Shown: positions 5,773 to 12,592, counted from the first letter of the stretch. The stretch: DNA of 14,987 bases from a bacterium (GCA_040757115.1 JBFLYA010000089.1:1-14987), one strand, 5' to 3'. Translations and numbers: made by a program. The notes: generated by a model not told the origin, from the sequence alone.

Positions 5773-7416
5773 TTAAAATCTTAACCTGATTCCAAGGGCA
5801 AATCTGCGTTTTTGACCAGGATAACCTAAAAGATACTCATAGTCTTCACCGAGTAAATTCTCACAGGAAAATGAATAATACAGCGAATCATTAATTTTCT
5901 TTTCAGCAGTGATATTCACCAGGAAATAACTTTTTAACTTGGGAATATTGGGGGTAACTGTGCCAAAACTACTATCTGCATATTCCGTGTTCAAATTAAT
6001 GGTTAGTTTTTCCCCATCTTTATATCTCAGCCCCATCTTCAATCTATTCTCAGGCACATTTGGAATCTCACCACCTGATTTATTCTTAGCATTAATACAG
6101 GAATAACTTATATTCTGGCTTAACTTAGGACTAAAGTAATATCTAACTCCCAATTCTAATCCTGAAAATTTTGCTTTACCTATATTCTCAGGGCAATAGA
6201 TATAAGTAGGTGAGCCTCCTGTCCAGATGATATATTTATCTACTCGTTGTGTCCAAATAGCCCCTTCTAAAAATAGCTCATCTGAGAATTGATAGTTAGC
6301 ATCCATTTTATATTTCCAGCTTTTTTCTGGTTCTATCTTTGAGTTTATCCCACTATAGTCCCGATTGACATAAAGTTCATCAAAGGTAGGCAATGATAAT
6401 TTTCGCTCTATACTCCCTGACATATTTATTTTTTCTTTCAGGGTATAATGAAGATTAAACAAAAAATCTAACTGTGATGAAGAAAAACTATTCTCATATT
6501 TGTCTAAAGATACCTTTGCATCGAGAAGCATCTTAGGTGTAATTTTGAAGCGTTTACCTTCTGCATATAAAGAATAGAATTTCAATGTTCTACCCGCTAT
6601 ACTTTTTAACTTCTCGTGGTAAATATCAGTTCCAATAGACAATGGCGGATTGCCTTTTTTAAACGGTGTCAAAAATCCAAGATGGGCACCGATGGCATTA
6701 TTTTTAGCCAACCATCCATTACTACTGATATTCCCTTTACCGATGTCCAGACCAAGTAACATTTTTGATTCGGGTGGAACTTTGACCTCATAATTGATGG
6801 ATACTGATTTCCTTAACTTATTCTCGACAAAACCGCCTTGATAAGGAAGGGTTAAATCTTTATTTAGATATTCTATCTCCGTTCTCCATGAATATTTAGG
6901 GAAATTAACAATTGTCTCTCCTGACAGGCAATCTTGACTGAATCGGTTAAAATAAGGGCGATTATCATAGGTAAATCCATCTGCTCTACCTCTATCGAGA
7001 TGGAAATAATAACCTACTTCTTTGGTCTCATTGCTATGGGTAAAGTCATAGAGCAGGGTTTCGTCATTCCCGTAAGCTAAGCCAAAGGAATATAAAGTGG
7101 GCTTAGGCATTTTTTGTGGTAGTTGACTTATCGGTTTTTTTATTTCCTCTTTTTTGGGTAAAACAGGTTCTGGTTCAAATTTTGGTGGTTTTACCTCCTC
7201 TATGGTATATGCTGGCGGTTCGATACTCGGAAGAGGTTTCATAATAATATCTTCTTCTTCCGCCTCTATTGCAGACCTATCTTTCCCAATAATAGACATC
7301 TCTTGCGGTTTAATCTTTGACTCCTCGCTTGAAGTTCCTTCAATAGCTAATACTACCCCCCATTTAAACAATACTACCCCAATGGCTATGGCTAAAATCC
7401 AACTATTTTTTTTCAT
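5773..7416 (-). CDS. Plug-less TonB-dependent-receptor-like outer-membrane beta-barrel
   Basis: This 547-aa protein is probably an outer-membrane protein. It has a signal peptide (residues 1 to about 24, MKKNSWILAIAIGVVLFKWG...). An acidic and proline-rich linker spans about residues 30-105 (PSIEPPAYTIEEVKPP and KPPKFEPEPVLPKK). The remaining roughly 440 residues show the alternating aromatic/polar pattern of a TonB-receptor barrel, ending in RLRF with the terminal Phe used by the barrel assembly machinery. NIGKAKFSGLELGVRY and the ENLLGEDYEYLLGYP C-terminal segment are typical of TonB-dependent receptors. No plug domain of about 120 residues is present. QEMSIIGKDR near the mature N-terminus is vaguely like a TonB box. 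GGAGG 9 nt before the ATG at 7416 supports the start. It follows the TPR gene on the same strand; a joint envelope role is inferred. The ligand is unknown. Confidence 0.78.
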   Translation of the reverse strand: MKKNSWILAIAIGVVLFKWGVVLAIEGTSSEESKIKPQEMSIIGKDRSAIEAEEEDIIMKPLPSIEPPAYTIEEVKPPKFEPEPVLPKKEEIKKPISQLPQKMPKPTLYSFGLAYGNDETLLYDFTHSNETKEVGYYFHLDRGRADGFTYDNRPYFNRFSQDCLSGETIVNFPKYSWRTEIEYLNKDLTLPYQGGFVENKLRKSVSINYEVKVPPESKMLLGLDIGKGNISSNGWLAKNNAIGAHLGFLTPFKKGNPPLSIGTDIYHEKLKSIAGRTLKFYSLYAEGKRFKITPKMLLDAKVSLDKYENSFSSSQLDFLFNLHYTLKEKINMSGSIERKLSLPTFDELYVNRDYSGINSKIEPEKSWKYKMDANYQFSDELFLEGAIWTQRVDKYIIWTGGSPTYIYCPENIGKAKFSGLELGVRYYFSPKLSQNISYSCINAKNKSGGEIPNVPENRLKMGLRYKDGEKLTINLNTEYADSSFGTVTPNIPKLKSYFLVNITAEKKINDSLYYSFSCENLLGEDYEYLLGYPGQKRRFALGIRLRF

Positions 7417-7516
7417 TTTTCTTTTCCTCCTTTTTTTTGGTAATTGGATAGCTGCAAAATTAGGAAACTGTAGTTTTTAAGCGGGTATTTAAAACCTCTA
7501 TTTTTATCAATTTCCT

Positions 7517-7774
7517 CCAAAAATCAAAATGCAAAAAGCAAATATAAAAATTACATATCAAAATGTAAAATTATCTCTTTCCTTTCAGCGTTAAAATACT
7601 TGAAGCAAAGATATTACCAAATTCCTCCAACTCTTTGAGAAACACTATCCTTTGGCAACTTATCGATGAATTCTATAAATCGCAGAGTAAAGTTATATCG
7701 TCTTTTCTCGAAATCCTTTTTGAAATTTGATTTGTAATTTTGCATTTTGATATTTGATATTTAATATTTATTTG
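7517..7774 (-). repeat. AT-rich repeat element containing a four-helix-bundle remnant
   Basis: Both flanks are short-period AT-rich tandem sequences. On the right side (minus strand) they read as heptamers of the type AAATATC/AAATATT before an ATGCAAAATTAC. On the left side they read as TTTGC/TTTTGAT-type units. The flanks are approximately inverted with respect to each other and enclose the degenerate gene at 7571-7745. The boundaries are approximate. The arrangement resembles other palindromic elements in this window, which have short-period arms and a variable centre. Confidence 0.55.
7571..7745 (-). pseudogene. Internally deleted, frameshifted four-helix-bundle (S23/23S-IVP-like) protein
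   Basis: An ATG at 7745 opens a 43-codon frame that includes DFEKRRYNFTLRFIEFIDKL and PKDSV, the first helix typical of the TIGR02436/S23 four-helix-bundle family, and then stops at 7614-7616. In the neighbouring frame, the last codons before a stop at 7571 read ELEEFGNIFASSILTLKGKR, the usual C-terminus of the same family. The roughly 60 middle residues (the RSGTSIGANYIEA-type segment) are absent. The sequence therefore looks like an N-terminus joined out of frame to a C-terminus by deletion. Intact members are about 115-130 aa, and some are encoded in 23S rRNA intervening sequences; their function is uncertain. A 43-aa product could still be made, but no clear ribosome binding site is visible. 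Confidence 0.68.
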
Positions 7775-7810
7775 TTGTCTCCCCCAAATCCTATTTTGCA
7801 GAACCCTATG

Positions 7811-7852
7811 TAATTAGCAATTGGTGAATGGTAATTAGTTACCCATTACTCC
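7811..7852. repeat. Heptameric repeat/hairpin at the 3' end of the TPR gene
   Basis: The plus strand reads as six degenerate 7-bp units (TAATTAG, CAATTGG, TGAATGG, TAATTAG, TTACCCA, TTACTCC). ATGGTAA and TTACCCAT can pair across a 4-nt loop. The stop codon of the TPR gene lies inside the last unit, so the repeat contributes the end of the gene. It may act as an mRNA 3' hairpin, but no U-tract follows in the minus orientation, so it is not a standard terminator. Confidence 0.55.
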
Positions 7853-10434
7853 TTTTTTTTGCACTCTTTAATATAATACTGTGCTTCTGTGACTAAGTCC
7901 TGGCGAACGGGAAAAATTTTAATCAGGGTTTCAAATTCTTTTATCGCCTCTTTATATTCACTTTGTTCATATAAACATAGACCTATTTTAAACTGTGATT
8001 CAGCGGCCCAGTCAGATTCTGGATACTGGGTTACCACGGCTCTAAAGGTCATCACTGCCGCAGGCTTATCTTCCTCTTTAAGAAAACACCGGCCAAGCCA
8101 GTAAAGTGCATCATCAATTTGTTCACTTTTTGGATATTCATTAATTAATAAATTATATTCTTCGATAGCTGATTTTATCTCTCCTTGATTATAGTAAATT
8201 TCTGCTATCTGGTAGTGTAATTGGGCACATAATTCTTCCTCTTCTGGATGGAGGCGGATAAAATCTCGATAGGTAGTTATCGCCTCATTATATTTTTTTT
8301 GTTGAAAAAGGCAATTCCCCAGTTGATATAAAGCATCTTTTTTTAACACTGAACTTGCCTCTGGATTTTTAATTATCTTTTGATAAATCTCTTCTGCCTT
8401 ATTAAAATTTTTTTGATTGTAAAAACATATTGCTATTCGAGATTGCGACTCATAAGCTAACGAGTCAGCCGGGAATTTATCAATTACTTCTTGATATATT
8501 TTAATCGCATCTTCATATTTACCCTGATTATAGTATGACCAACCTAACCAGTAAATAGATTTTGAAAGATATTTGGAGAGAGGTAATTCTTTAATTAATT
8601 TTGAGAAATATTGTTGTGCCAGCGTAAAATTTTCCTGTTTGTAGTAACTTTGAGCCAATTGATATAAGCAAAAATCTAATAATCTGCTTTCAGGATATTT
8701 TGTTATCACCTTTTGATAGGTATCTATTGCTTGCTTGTAGTCTTTTAGATTAAAGTAACAATTACCCATTTTAGAGATTATTTCAGGAACTAAGTTCTGG
8801 TCTAAATTTACAATGGTAAGAGTCCTTTGAAATTCAGTTATAGCCTTATCATATTTTCCTTCAAGATAATAAGCCCAGCCAAGTCCGTATTGAATCTTAG
8901 ACAAAAGGGGACTTCCTGGATACTGTCTCTGGAATTGGAAGAACAAGCTTCTTGCCTCTTCATATTTTTGGACATAACAATTAACAATTCCAGCGTGATA
9001 ACAAATCTCTTCTGCCAGAGGATGTGTTGGATAATTTCTTAAAAACTGATTATACATATCCATAGCCGAGAGATAATCTTTTTTACTAAAAAAACTCTCT
9101 GCCAATTCATAAATTGCCAATGGGGTTTGTGGTGAATTTAAGTAACCTGCCATCATTCGATAACAGATGCCTTTAGCCCCGATAAAATCCCCTATTTTAA
9201 TATAGGCGTTGACTAATTCATAAAGGATTTGGGGAATGAAGGAGTTTTGAGGATAGCGTTTGACCATTTTCTCATAAATATCAATAACCTGTTGAAATCT
9301 CTCTTGCTTTTTATATATCTTTCCTATCTGGAAATAGGCTTTAGGGATTAAATCACTATCTTCGAAATTTTTAATTAAATTCTCAAAACTATCTCTTGCC
9401 TCATCAAGATTATTTAATTTTAGGTGACATAGTCCTAAATTATAGTAAGCATACGGGGTAAATTCATTCTGGGGGGATGAAGAGATTAATCGTTGATATG
9501 CCTCTTTTGCCTTTGGGTAATCTTTAAGGTGCTCAAAAAGGATTTGGGCTGAATAATATTGGGCAAAAAATGCCTTTGAAGAAGTTGGGTATTTTTCAAT
9601 TATTAAAGAAAAATCCTCAAGTGCCTTTTCAAACTGATGTTGGGAATATAAACAAAAACCTTTAATAAATAATACCTCTGAAATAAGTGGGTAGTCTGGA
9701 TAGGTATTTATAAATTTTTCCGCCTCAACATAAGCCTTTTCCCAGTTTTTCTCTTTATACCAGCAATCTGTTAAATAGTACTGTGTATTTGCCTGTAATT
9801 TTATATCCGAAGAGTCAATTTTTGAAAAGGGGATGATAGCCTCTTGAAATTTTCCACAATAATAAAGACTTATTGCTTGAAAATAAAGACTTGTGACAAA
9901 ATATGTGCTTCTGGGGTAATTCTCAGATAGTTGGTGGAAATAGTTATATGCACTGGTATAATCCTGTGTTTCAAATGAATACTTACCCAGTTGATATAAG
10001 GCTTCCTGAACACAGGAACTCTCTGGATGATATTTTATTATCTTCTGGTAAGTAGCGATTATTTCTTCTTGTGGGTATTTAAGTATAGTCAAGACCTGAC
10101 TGAGACGATACAGGACATTTGATGCCTGTTCACTACTCAAGTTAGTTTGAGAAAGGTATTTATATTCTTCTAACGCTTGCCCGTATTTTTCTTGATGAAA
10201 CAGGCATTCAGCTAAGTAAAATCTTGCCTCTGTCACAAGATGACTATCGGGATGTCTTTGAATGAACTCTTTGAATTTAATGCTGGATGAAAGATAAAGC
10301 CCATCATTATATAGTTTTTCTGCTTGTTCAAATTCATCTTCTGCAACCGAAAAGGATACGGCAGAATTTACAACAGCGGGTAGATACTGGAGGGCTATTA
10401 TCAAAAAAACTATATAAAAGATATTCTTTCGCAT
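7846..10434 (-). CDS. Large secreted TPR-repeat protein (YbgF/BamD-like repeats)
   Basis: This 862-aa protein starts with a signal peptide (MRKNIFYIVFLIIALQYLPAVVNSA) that has no lipobox Cys. It is then tetratricopeptide repeats almost to the C-terminus: roughly twenty 34-38-residue units with the pattern A-x2-LYxLGxCYFxxxxYxxAIxxYQxxIxxYPxS. The 'xxYP-S' loops are characteristic of the periplasmic YbgF/CpoB and BamD type. TPR superhelices are protein-binding scaffolds, so a periplasmic assembly or envelope role is likely. GGGAGGGG 4 nt before the ATG supports the start. A candidate promoter lies at 10545-10574. The plug-less barrel follows on the same strand, and a TPR/barrel pair could be an export or envelope complex; this is inference. 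The strong lysine/tyrosine/asparagine bias reflects the AT-rich genome. Confidence 0.87.
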   Translation of the reverse strand: MRKNIFYIVFLIIALQYLPAVVNSAVSFSVAEDEFEQAEKLYNDGLYLSSSIKFKEFIQRHPDSHLVTEARFYLAECLFHQEKYGQALEEYKYLSQTNLSSEQASNVLYRLSQVLTILKYPQEEIIATYQKIIKYHPESSCVQEALYQLGKYSFETQDYTSAYNYFHQLSENYPRSTYFVTSLYFQAISLYYCGKFQEAIIPFSKIDSSDIKLQANTQYYLTDCWYKEKNWEKAYVEAEKFINTYPDYPLISEVLFIKGFCLYSQHQFEKALEDFSLIIEKYPTSSKAFFAQYYSAQILFEHLKDYPKAKEAYQRLISSSPQNEFTPYAYYNLGLCHLKLNNLDEARDSFENLIKNFEDSDLIPKAYFQIGKIYKKQERFQQVIDIYEKMVKRYPQNSFIPQILYELVNAYIKIGDFIGAKGICYRMMAGYLNSPQTPLAIYELAESFFSKKDYLSAMDMYNQFLRNYPTHPLAEEICYHAGIVNCYVQKYEEARSLFFQFQRQYPGSPLLSKIQYGLGWAYYLEGKYDKAITEFQRTLTIVNLDQNLVPEIISKMGNCYFNLKDYKQAIDTYQKVITKYPESRLLDFCLYQLAQSYYKQENFTLAQQYFSKLIKELPLSKYLSKSIYWLGWSYYNQGKYEDAIKIYQEVIDKFPADSLAYESQSRIAICFYNQKNFNKAEEIYQKIIKNPEASSVLKKDALYQLGNCLFQQKKYNEAITTYRDFIRLHPEEEELCAQLHYQIAEIYYNQGEIKSAIEEYNLLINEYPKSEQIDDALYWLGRCFLKEEDKPAAVMTFRAVVTQYPESDWAAESQFKIGLCLYEQSEYKEAIKEFETLIKIFPVRQDLVTEAQYYIKECKKKE

Positions 10435-10481
10435 CTATCCCCTCCCAATAATTTTGATAAGCAGTCAGACATCAGAGAAAG

Positions 10482-10539
10482 AAGGTTAAGAAAGAAATAT
10501 AGAAAGAAAAAATTACTTTCCTTTCTTTTACTCAACCTT
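10482..10539. repeat. Imperfect hairpin in the TPR gene leader
   Basis: AAGGTT (10482-10487) pairs with AACCTT (10534-10539). Between them are GAAAGAAA-type and TTTCTTTC-type units that pair imperfectly. On the minus strand the hairpin begins almost exactly at the start site predicted from the -10 box at 10545-10550. On the plus strand it is followed by a T-run, so it resembles a terminator, but no plus-strand gene precedes it. Confidence 0.5.
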
Positions 10540-10544
10540 TTTTT

Positions 10545-10574
10545 ATAATAACATAAATCTGGTCAAAAAGTCAA
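10545..10574 (-). promoter_or_regulatory. Candidate promoter of the TPR gene
   Basis: On the minus strand, TTGACT (10569-10574), an 18-nt spacer and TATTAT (10545-10550) make a reasonable sigma70-type promoter. The transcript would begin near 10538 and have a leader of about 100 nt containing the hairpin described at 10482-10539. Confidence 0.5.
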
Positions 10575-10622
10575 GAAGTTTTTAATAAAAAAATGGGGAT
10601 AGTTTTTCTTTCCTGAAAAAAC

Positions 10623-10650
10623 TTGACAATTATTGAAAAAGTGCTATAAT
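10623..10650 (+). promoter_or_regulatory. Extended -10 consensus promoter for panC
   Basis: TTGACA (10623-10628), a 16-nt spacer and TATAAT (10645-10650) preceded by TGC give two perfect hexamers plus an extended -10 element. The expected start is near 10657, which coincides with the left end of the palindromic repeat at 10656. The panC ATG is about 220 nt downstream. Confidence 0.72.
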
Positions 10651-10655
10651 AAAAA

Positions 10656-10864
10656 GTAACCGTTCAGGTGGTAATTTACCGCAGAGACGCAGAGAAACAG
10701 AGAAGACATAGAAATAAAGTAACTATTCAGCCACTGATTAACACGGATTAGCACGGATAAAAAAATAAAATCAGTGTTTCATCTGTGTCCATCTGTGGCT
10801 GAATAGTTATCAATAAATTTTAATTTTTTCTCTGCGTCTCTGTGTCTCTGCGGTGAACGGTTAC
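10656..10864. repeat. Outer palindromic element with GTAACCGTTCA ends
   Basis: The ends are the exact inverted pair GTAACCGTTCA (10656-10666) and TGAACGGTTAC (10854-10864). Inside them, the left arm (CCGCAGAGACGCAGAG, then AACAGAG) and the right arm (CTCTGCGTCTCTGTGTCTCTGCGG) are degenerate 8-bp tandem repeats in inverted orientation. Between the arms lies another complete palindromic element (10719-10810). The whole forms the panC 5' leader. Confidence 0.8.
10719..10810. repeat. Inner palindromic element with GTAACTATTCAGCCAC ends
   Basis: The left end GTAACTATTCAGCCAC is matched by GTGGCTGAATAGTTA at the right end. The arms contain degenerate units of about 10 bp (CACTGATTAA, CACGGATTAG, CACGGATAAA and, inverted, ATCTGTGTCC, ATCTGTGGCT). 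The left 43 bases are identical to the left 43 bases of the element at 11721. It is located between the arms of the outer element, as expected for an insertion into a pre-existing copy or for template-switching growth. Confidence 0.8.
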
Positions 10865-10878
10865 GAAAGGTTAACAAA

Positions 10879-11721
10879 ATGGAATTAATTAATAAAATTA
10901 AACAGATGAAAGAGAGAAGTGATGAACTTCGGCGTCAGGGTAAAAAAATAGGCTTTGTGCCGACGATGGGAGCATTACACGAAGGACATTTATCCTTAAT
11001 GCGTCAGGCTAAACTAAAGAATGATGTTGTCATCATCAGTATCTTTGTCAATCCTATTCAGTTTGTCGAGGGAGAGGATTATCAGACTTATCCAAAAGAT
11101 TTTATCTGTGATGTAGAACTGGCTAAAAAAACAGGTGTAGATATTATATTTTATCCCAAGGTTGAGGAGATGTATCCTGATAAACCTTTAACTTTTGTCA
11201 ATGTAGAAAAATTAACCAGAGGGCTTTGTGGAAAATTTAGACCCAGCCATTTTCAAGGTGTAACGACTGTCGTAACAAAATTGTTTAATATTGTTAATCC
11301 GCACACCTCATATTTTGGACAAAAGGATTATCAACAGGCTTTAGTTATTAAACAGATGATTAAGGATTTGAATTTTGACATCGAGCTTGTGATAATGCCT
11401 ATTGTTCGGGAGAAAGATGGTCTGGCATTAAGCTCAAGAAATACTTATTTGAACAAAGAAGAACGAAAATCCGCTCTGATTTTATATAAATCATTACATC
11501 TGGCAAAAAAAATATTAGATTCAGGGGAAAGACTTTCAAGAAATATTATCCTGGCGATGCAGGATTTAATTCAAACAGAAAAGTTAGCCTCGATTCAATA
11601 TATTGAAATAGTCGATAGCAAAACATTAGAACCAGTTGAACTAATAGAAAAAAAAGTGCTCATTGCCTTAGCGGTTAAAATTGGCAAGACAAGATTAATT
11701 GATAATATTTTAATATCGTAG
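10879..11721 (+). CDS. panC: Pantothenate synthetase (pantoate--beta-alanine ligase)
   Basis: This 280-aa protein has the normal length for the family. It is the cytoplasmic ATP-dependent enzyme that joins (R)-pantoate and beta-alanine to form pantothenate, the coenzyme A precursor. The nucleotidyl-transferase signature PTMGALHEGHLSL (28-40, HIGH-like), the SIFVNPIQF pantoate-binding segment (54-62), YFGQKDYQQ (145-153) and the KMSKS-like LALSSRNTYL (182-191) are all present. The start is ATG 10879, with AAAGG 9 nt upstream, just beyond the right end of the palindromic leader element. No panB or panD is adjacent. Expression is predicted from the consensus promoter at 10623-10650, through a highly structured leader. 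The stop codon abuts another repeat element of the same family. Confidence 0.97.
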   Translation: MELINKIKQMKERSDELRRQGKKIGFVPTMGALHEGHLSLMRQAKLKNDVVIISIFVNPIQFVEGEDYQTYPKDFICDVELAKKTGVDIIFYPKVEEMYPDKPLTFVNVEKLTRGLCGKFRPSHFQGVTTVVTKLFNIVNPHTSYFGQKDYQQALVIKQMIKDLNFDIELVIMPIVREKDGLALSSRNTYLNKEERKSALILYKSLHLAKKILDSGERLSRNIILAMQDLIQTEKLASIQYIEIVDSKTLEPVELIEKKVLIALAVKIGKTRLIDNILIS

Positions 11722-12048
11722 TAACTATTCAGCCACTGATTAACACGGATTAGCACGGATAAATAGCAGAAGGCAGAGAGCAGAGGACAGAGAGCAGAGG
11801 GCAGAAGGCAGAGGGCAAAGGCGGGTTGTCCCCCGCTGGCGGGGGATTAAGGGGGTGGAAATCTCTTCCACTGGCACAGGTGAAATCAGGCTAAAGCCTG
11901 CGGCTACCAGCCTTCCCGAGTCCCGAACCCCGAGTCCCGAGTCCCGATTTTCAGAAGAACCCTTCAGCCTAATTACGGACAGGGAAAACGGACACGGATT
12001 ACGAATTTTTAGTGTTTCATCCGTGTCCATCTGTGGCTGAATAGTTAC
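11721..12048. repeat. Composite palindromic element between convergent panC and yaaR genes
   Basis: The ends GTAACTATTCAGCCAC (11721-11736) and GTGGCTGAATAGTTAC (12033-12048) are exact inverted copies. Their adjoining arms match the 92-bp element at 10719, but here about 240 bp of unrelated repeat 'cargo' separates them. The cargo contains eight heptamers of the GCAGAGG type (11766-11821), a GC-rich perfect hairpin (11829-11846), CAGGCT-AA-AGCCTG (11887-11900) and five heptamers of the CCCGAGT type (11915-11949). The last G of the panC TAG and the TAA stop of yaaR fall within its termini. It may serve as a bidirectional 3' structure. Open frames across it are not genes. Confidence 0.8.
11829..11846. 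repeat. GC-rich perfect hairpin TCCCCCGC-TG-GCGGGGGA
   Basis: This is an 8-bp perfect stem with a 2-bp centre, strikingly GC-rich compared with the AT-rich surroundings. It lies in the cargo of the composite element and is followed by a second G-run. Its composition suggests a different origin from the flanking arms. Confidence 0.7.
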
Positions 12049-12524
12049 GAATATAAATCCATTAATAATCCTTGAATCATTTCTACCTTAGCCGCAATGT
12101 TAATGGGATTAATTTGTGTCTTGAGGACTCCTTCGGTTAATTCAGACAGATTTTTATTAATCTCTTTAATGATGATATTTACCTGTCGCTGACCAAGTTG
12201 TGCCTGTAAAGGTCGAACTGTAGTTGTTGTTTCTTCCAGCGAATAGAGGTTTTTAACTACTTTTTCCATAAATGTCTGGACAAGATGTCTATATTGGGTA
12301 AGATTTTCATAGATAGGGGATTGAACTAAAATTTTTCCTTGAGCTTCAATTTTATTAAGCAGGTCATCGAGGTATAATTTTAGTTTTTCTTTAGTTGCGG
12401 TTTTCAATTCTTCATCAAATGTTTTTCCATCGATTTTTGGCGGGGCATTTTTTTCTTTAATTGAGTCTGTTTGAAAAAGACTTTTATCCGCCATAGCCTC
12501 AAGTGGGATATTTGTATTTATCAT
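12045..12524 (-). CDS. YaaR/DUF327 family protein
   Basis: This 159-aa soluble helical protein matches the DUF327 (YaaR) family. It has the central LKLYLDDLLNKIEAQGKILVQ and YRHLVQTFMEKVVKNLY segments and the characteristic C-terminus IQGLLMDLY. Family members are about 145-160 aa, and their function is not known. The start was set at ATG 12524 because GGGAG lies 8 nt upstream; the GTG-initiated extension to 12572 has no ribosome binding site and reads into the intergenic region after cimA. It follows the citramalate synthase gene by 68 bp on the same strand, so co-transcription is likely, though no functional link to isoleucine synthesis is evident. The final Ser codon and TAA are contributed by sequence at or inside the terminal GTAAC of the neighbouring repeat element. 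Confidence 0.85.
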   Translation of the reverse strand: MINTNIPLEAMADKSLFQTDSIKEKNAPPKIDGKTFDEELKTATKEKLKLYLDDLLNKIEAQGKILVQSPIYENLTQYRHLVQTFMEKVVKNLYSLEETTTTVRPLQAQLGQRQVNIIIKEINKNLSELTEGVLKTQINPINIAAKVEMIQGLLMDLYS

Positions 12525-12592
12525 TTGATTACTCCCTTTTCGTCCAGCAATTCTAATTATGGCAGAAAACACTTGAGATACATTACGATACC

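Larger units (their letters stand above)
7417..7845. other. 429-bp gap between TPR and barrel genes, filled with repeats
   Basis: There is no intact gene. From right to left it contains the heptameric repeat after the TPR stop, an AT-rich repeat element that includes a decayed four-helix-bundle gene (both listed separately), and an AT-rich leader with a GGAGG ribosome binding site for the barrel gene. A short palindrome AAACT-GT-AGTTT sits at about 7465-7476. No clear promoter for the barrel gene could be picked out. Confidence 0.6.
10435..10878. other. 444-bp divergent intergenic region between the TPR gene and panC
   Basis: No gene is present. The left third is the leader and candidate promoter of the TPR gene, with an imperfect hairpin. 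The centre holds two back-to-back promoter candidates (10545-10574 minus, 10623-10650 plus). The right half is a nested palindromic repeat that forms nearly the entire panC leader. Each part is listed separately. Confidence 0.7.

Noticed and set aside
10482-10545. Rho-independent terminator on the plus strand
   Set aside because: The hairpin is followed by a T-run, but no plus-strand gene lies upstream. It is better explained as the 5' leader structure of the TPR gene on the minus strand.
11766-11949. CRISPR array
   Set aside because: The repeats are 7 bp, contiguous and degenerate, with no unique spacers of 25-40 bp and no cas genes nearby.
11740-12040. Open frames on both strands across the composite repeat
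   Set aside because: The translations consist of tandem heptamer products (for example SALCSLSSALC and ESRTPSPESR) within a clear palindromic element.
12525-12572. GTG-initiated extension of the YaaR frame
   Set aside because: No ribosome binding site precedes the GTG, and the ATG at 12524 has GGGAG at good spacing.
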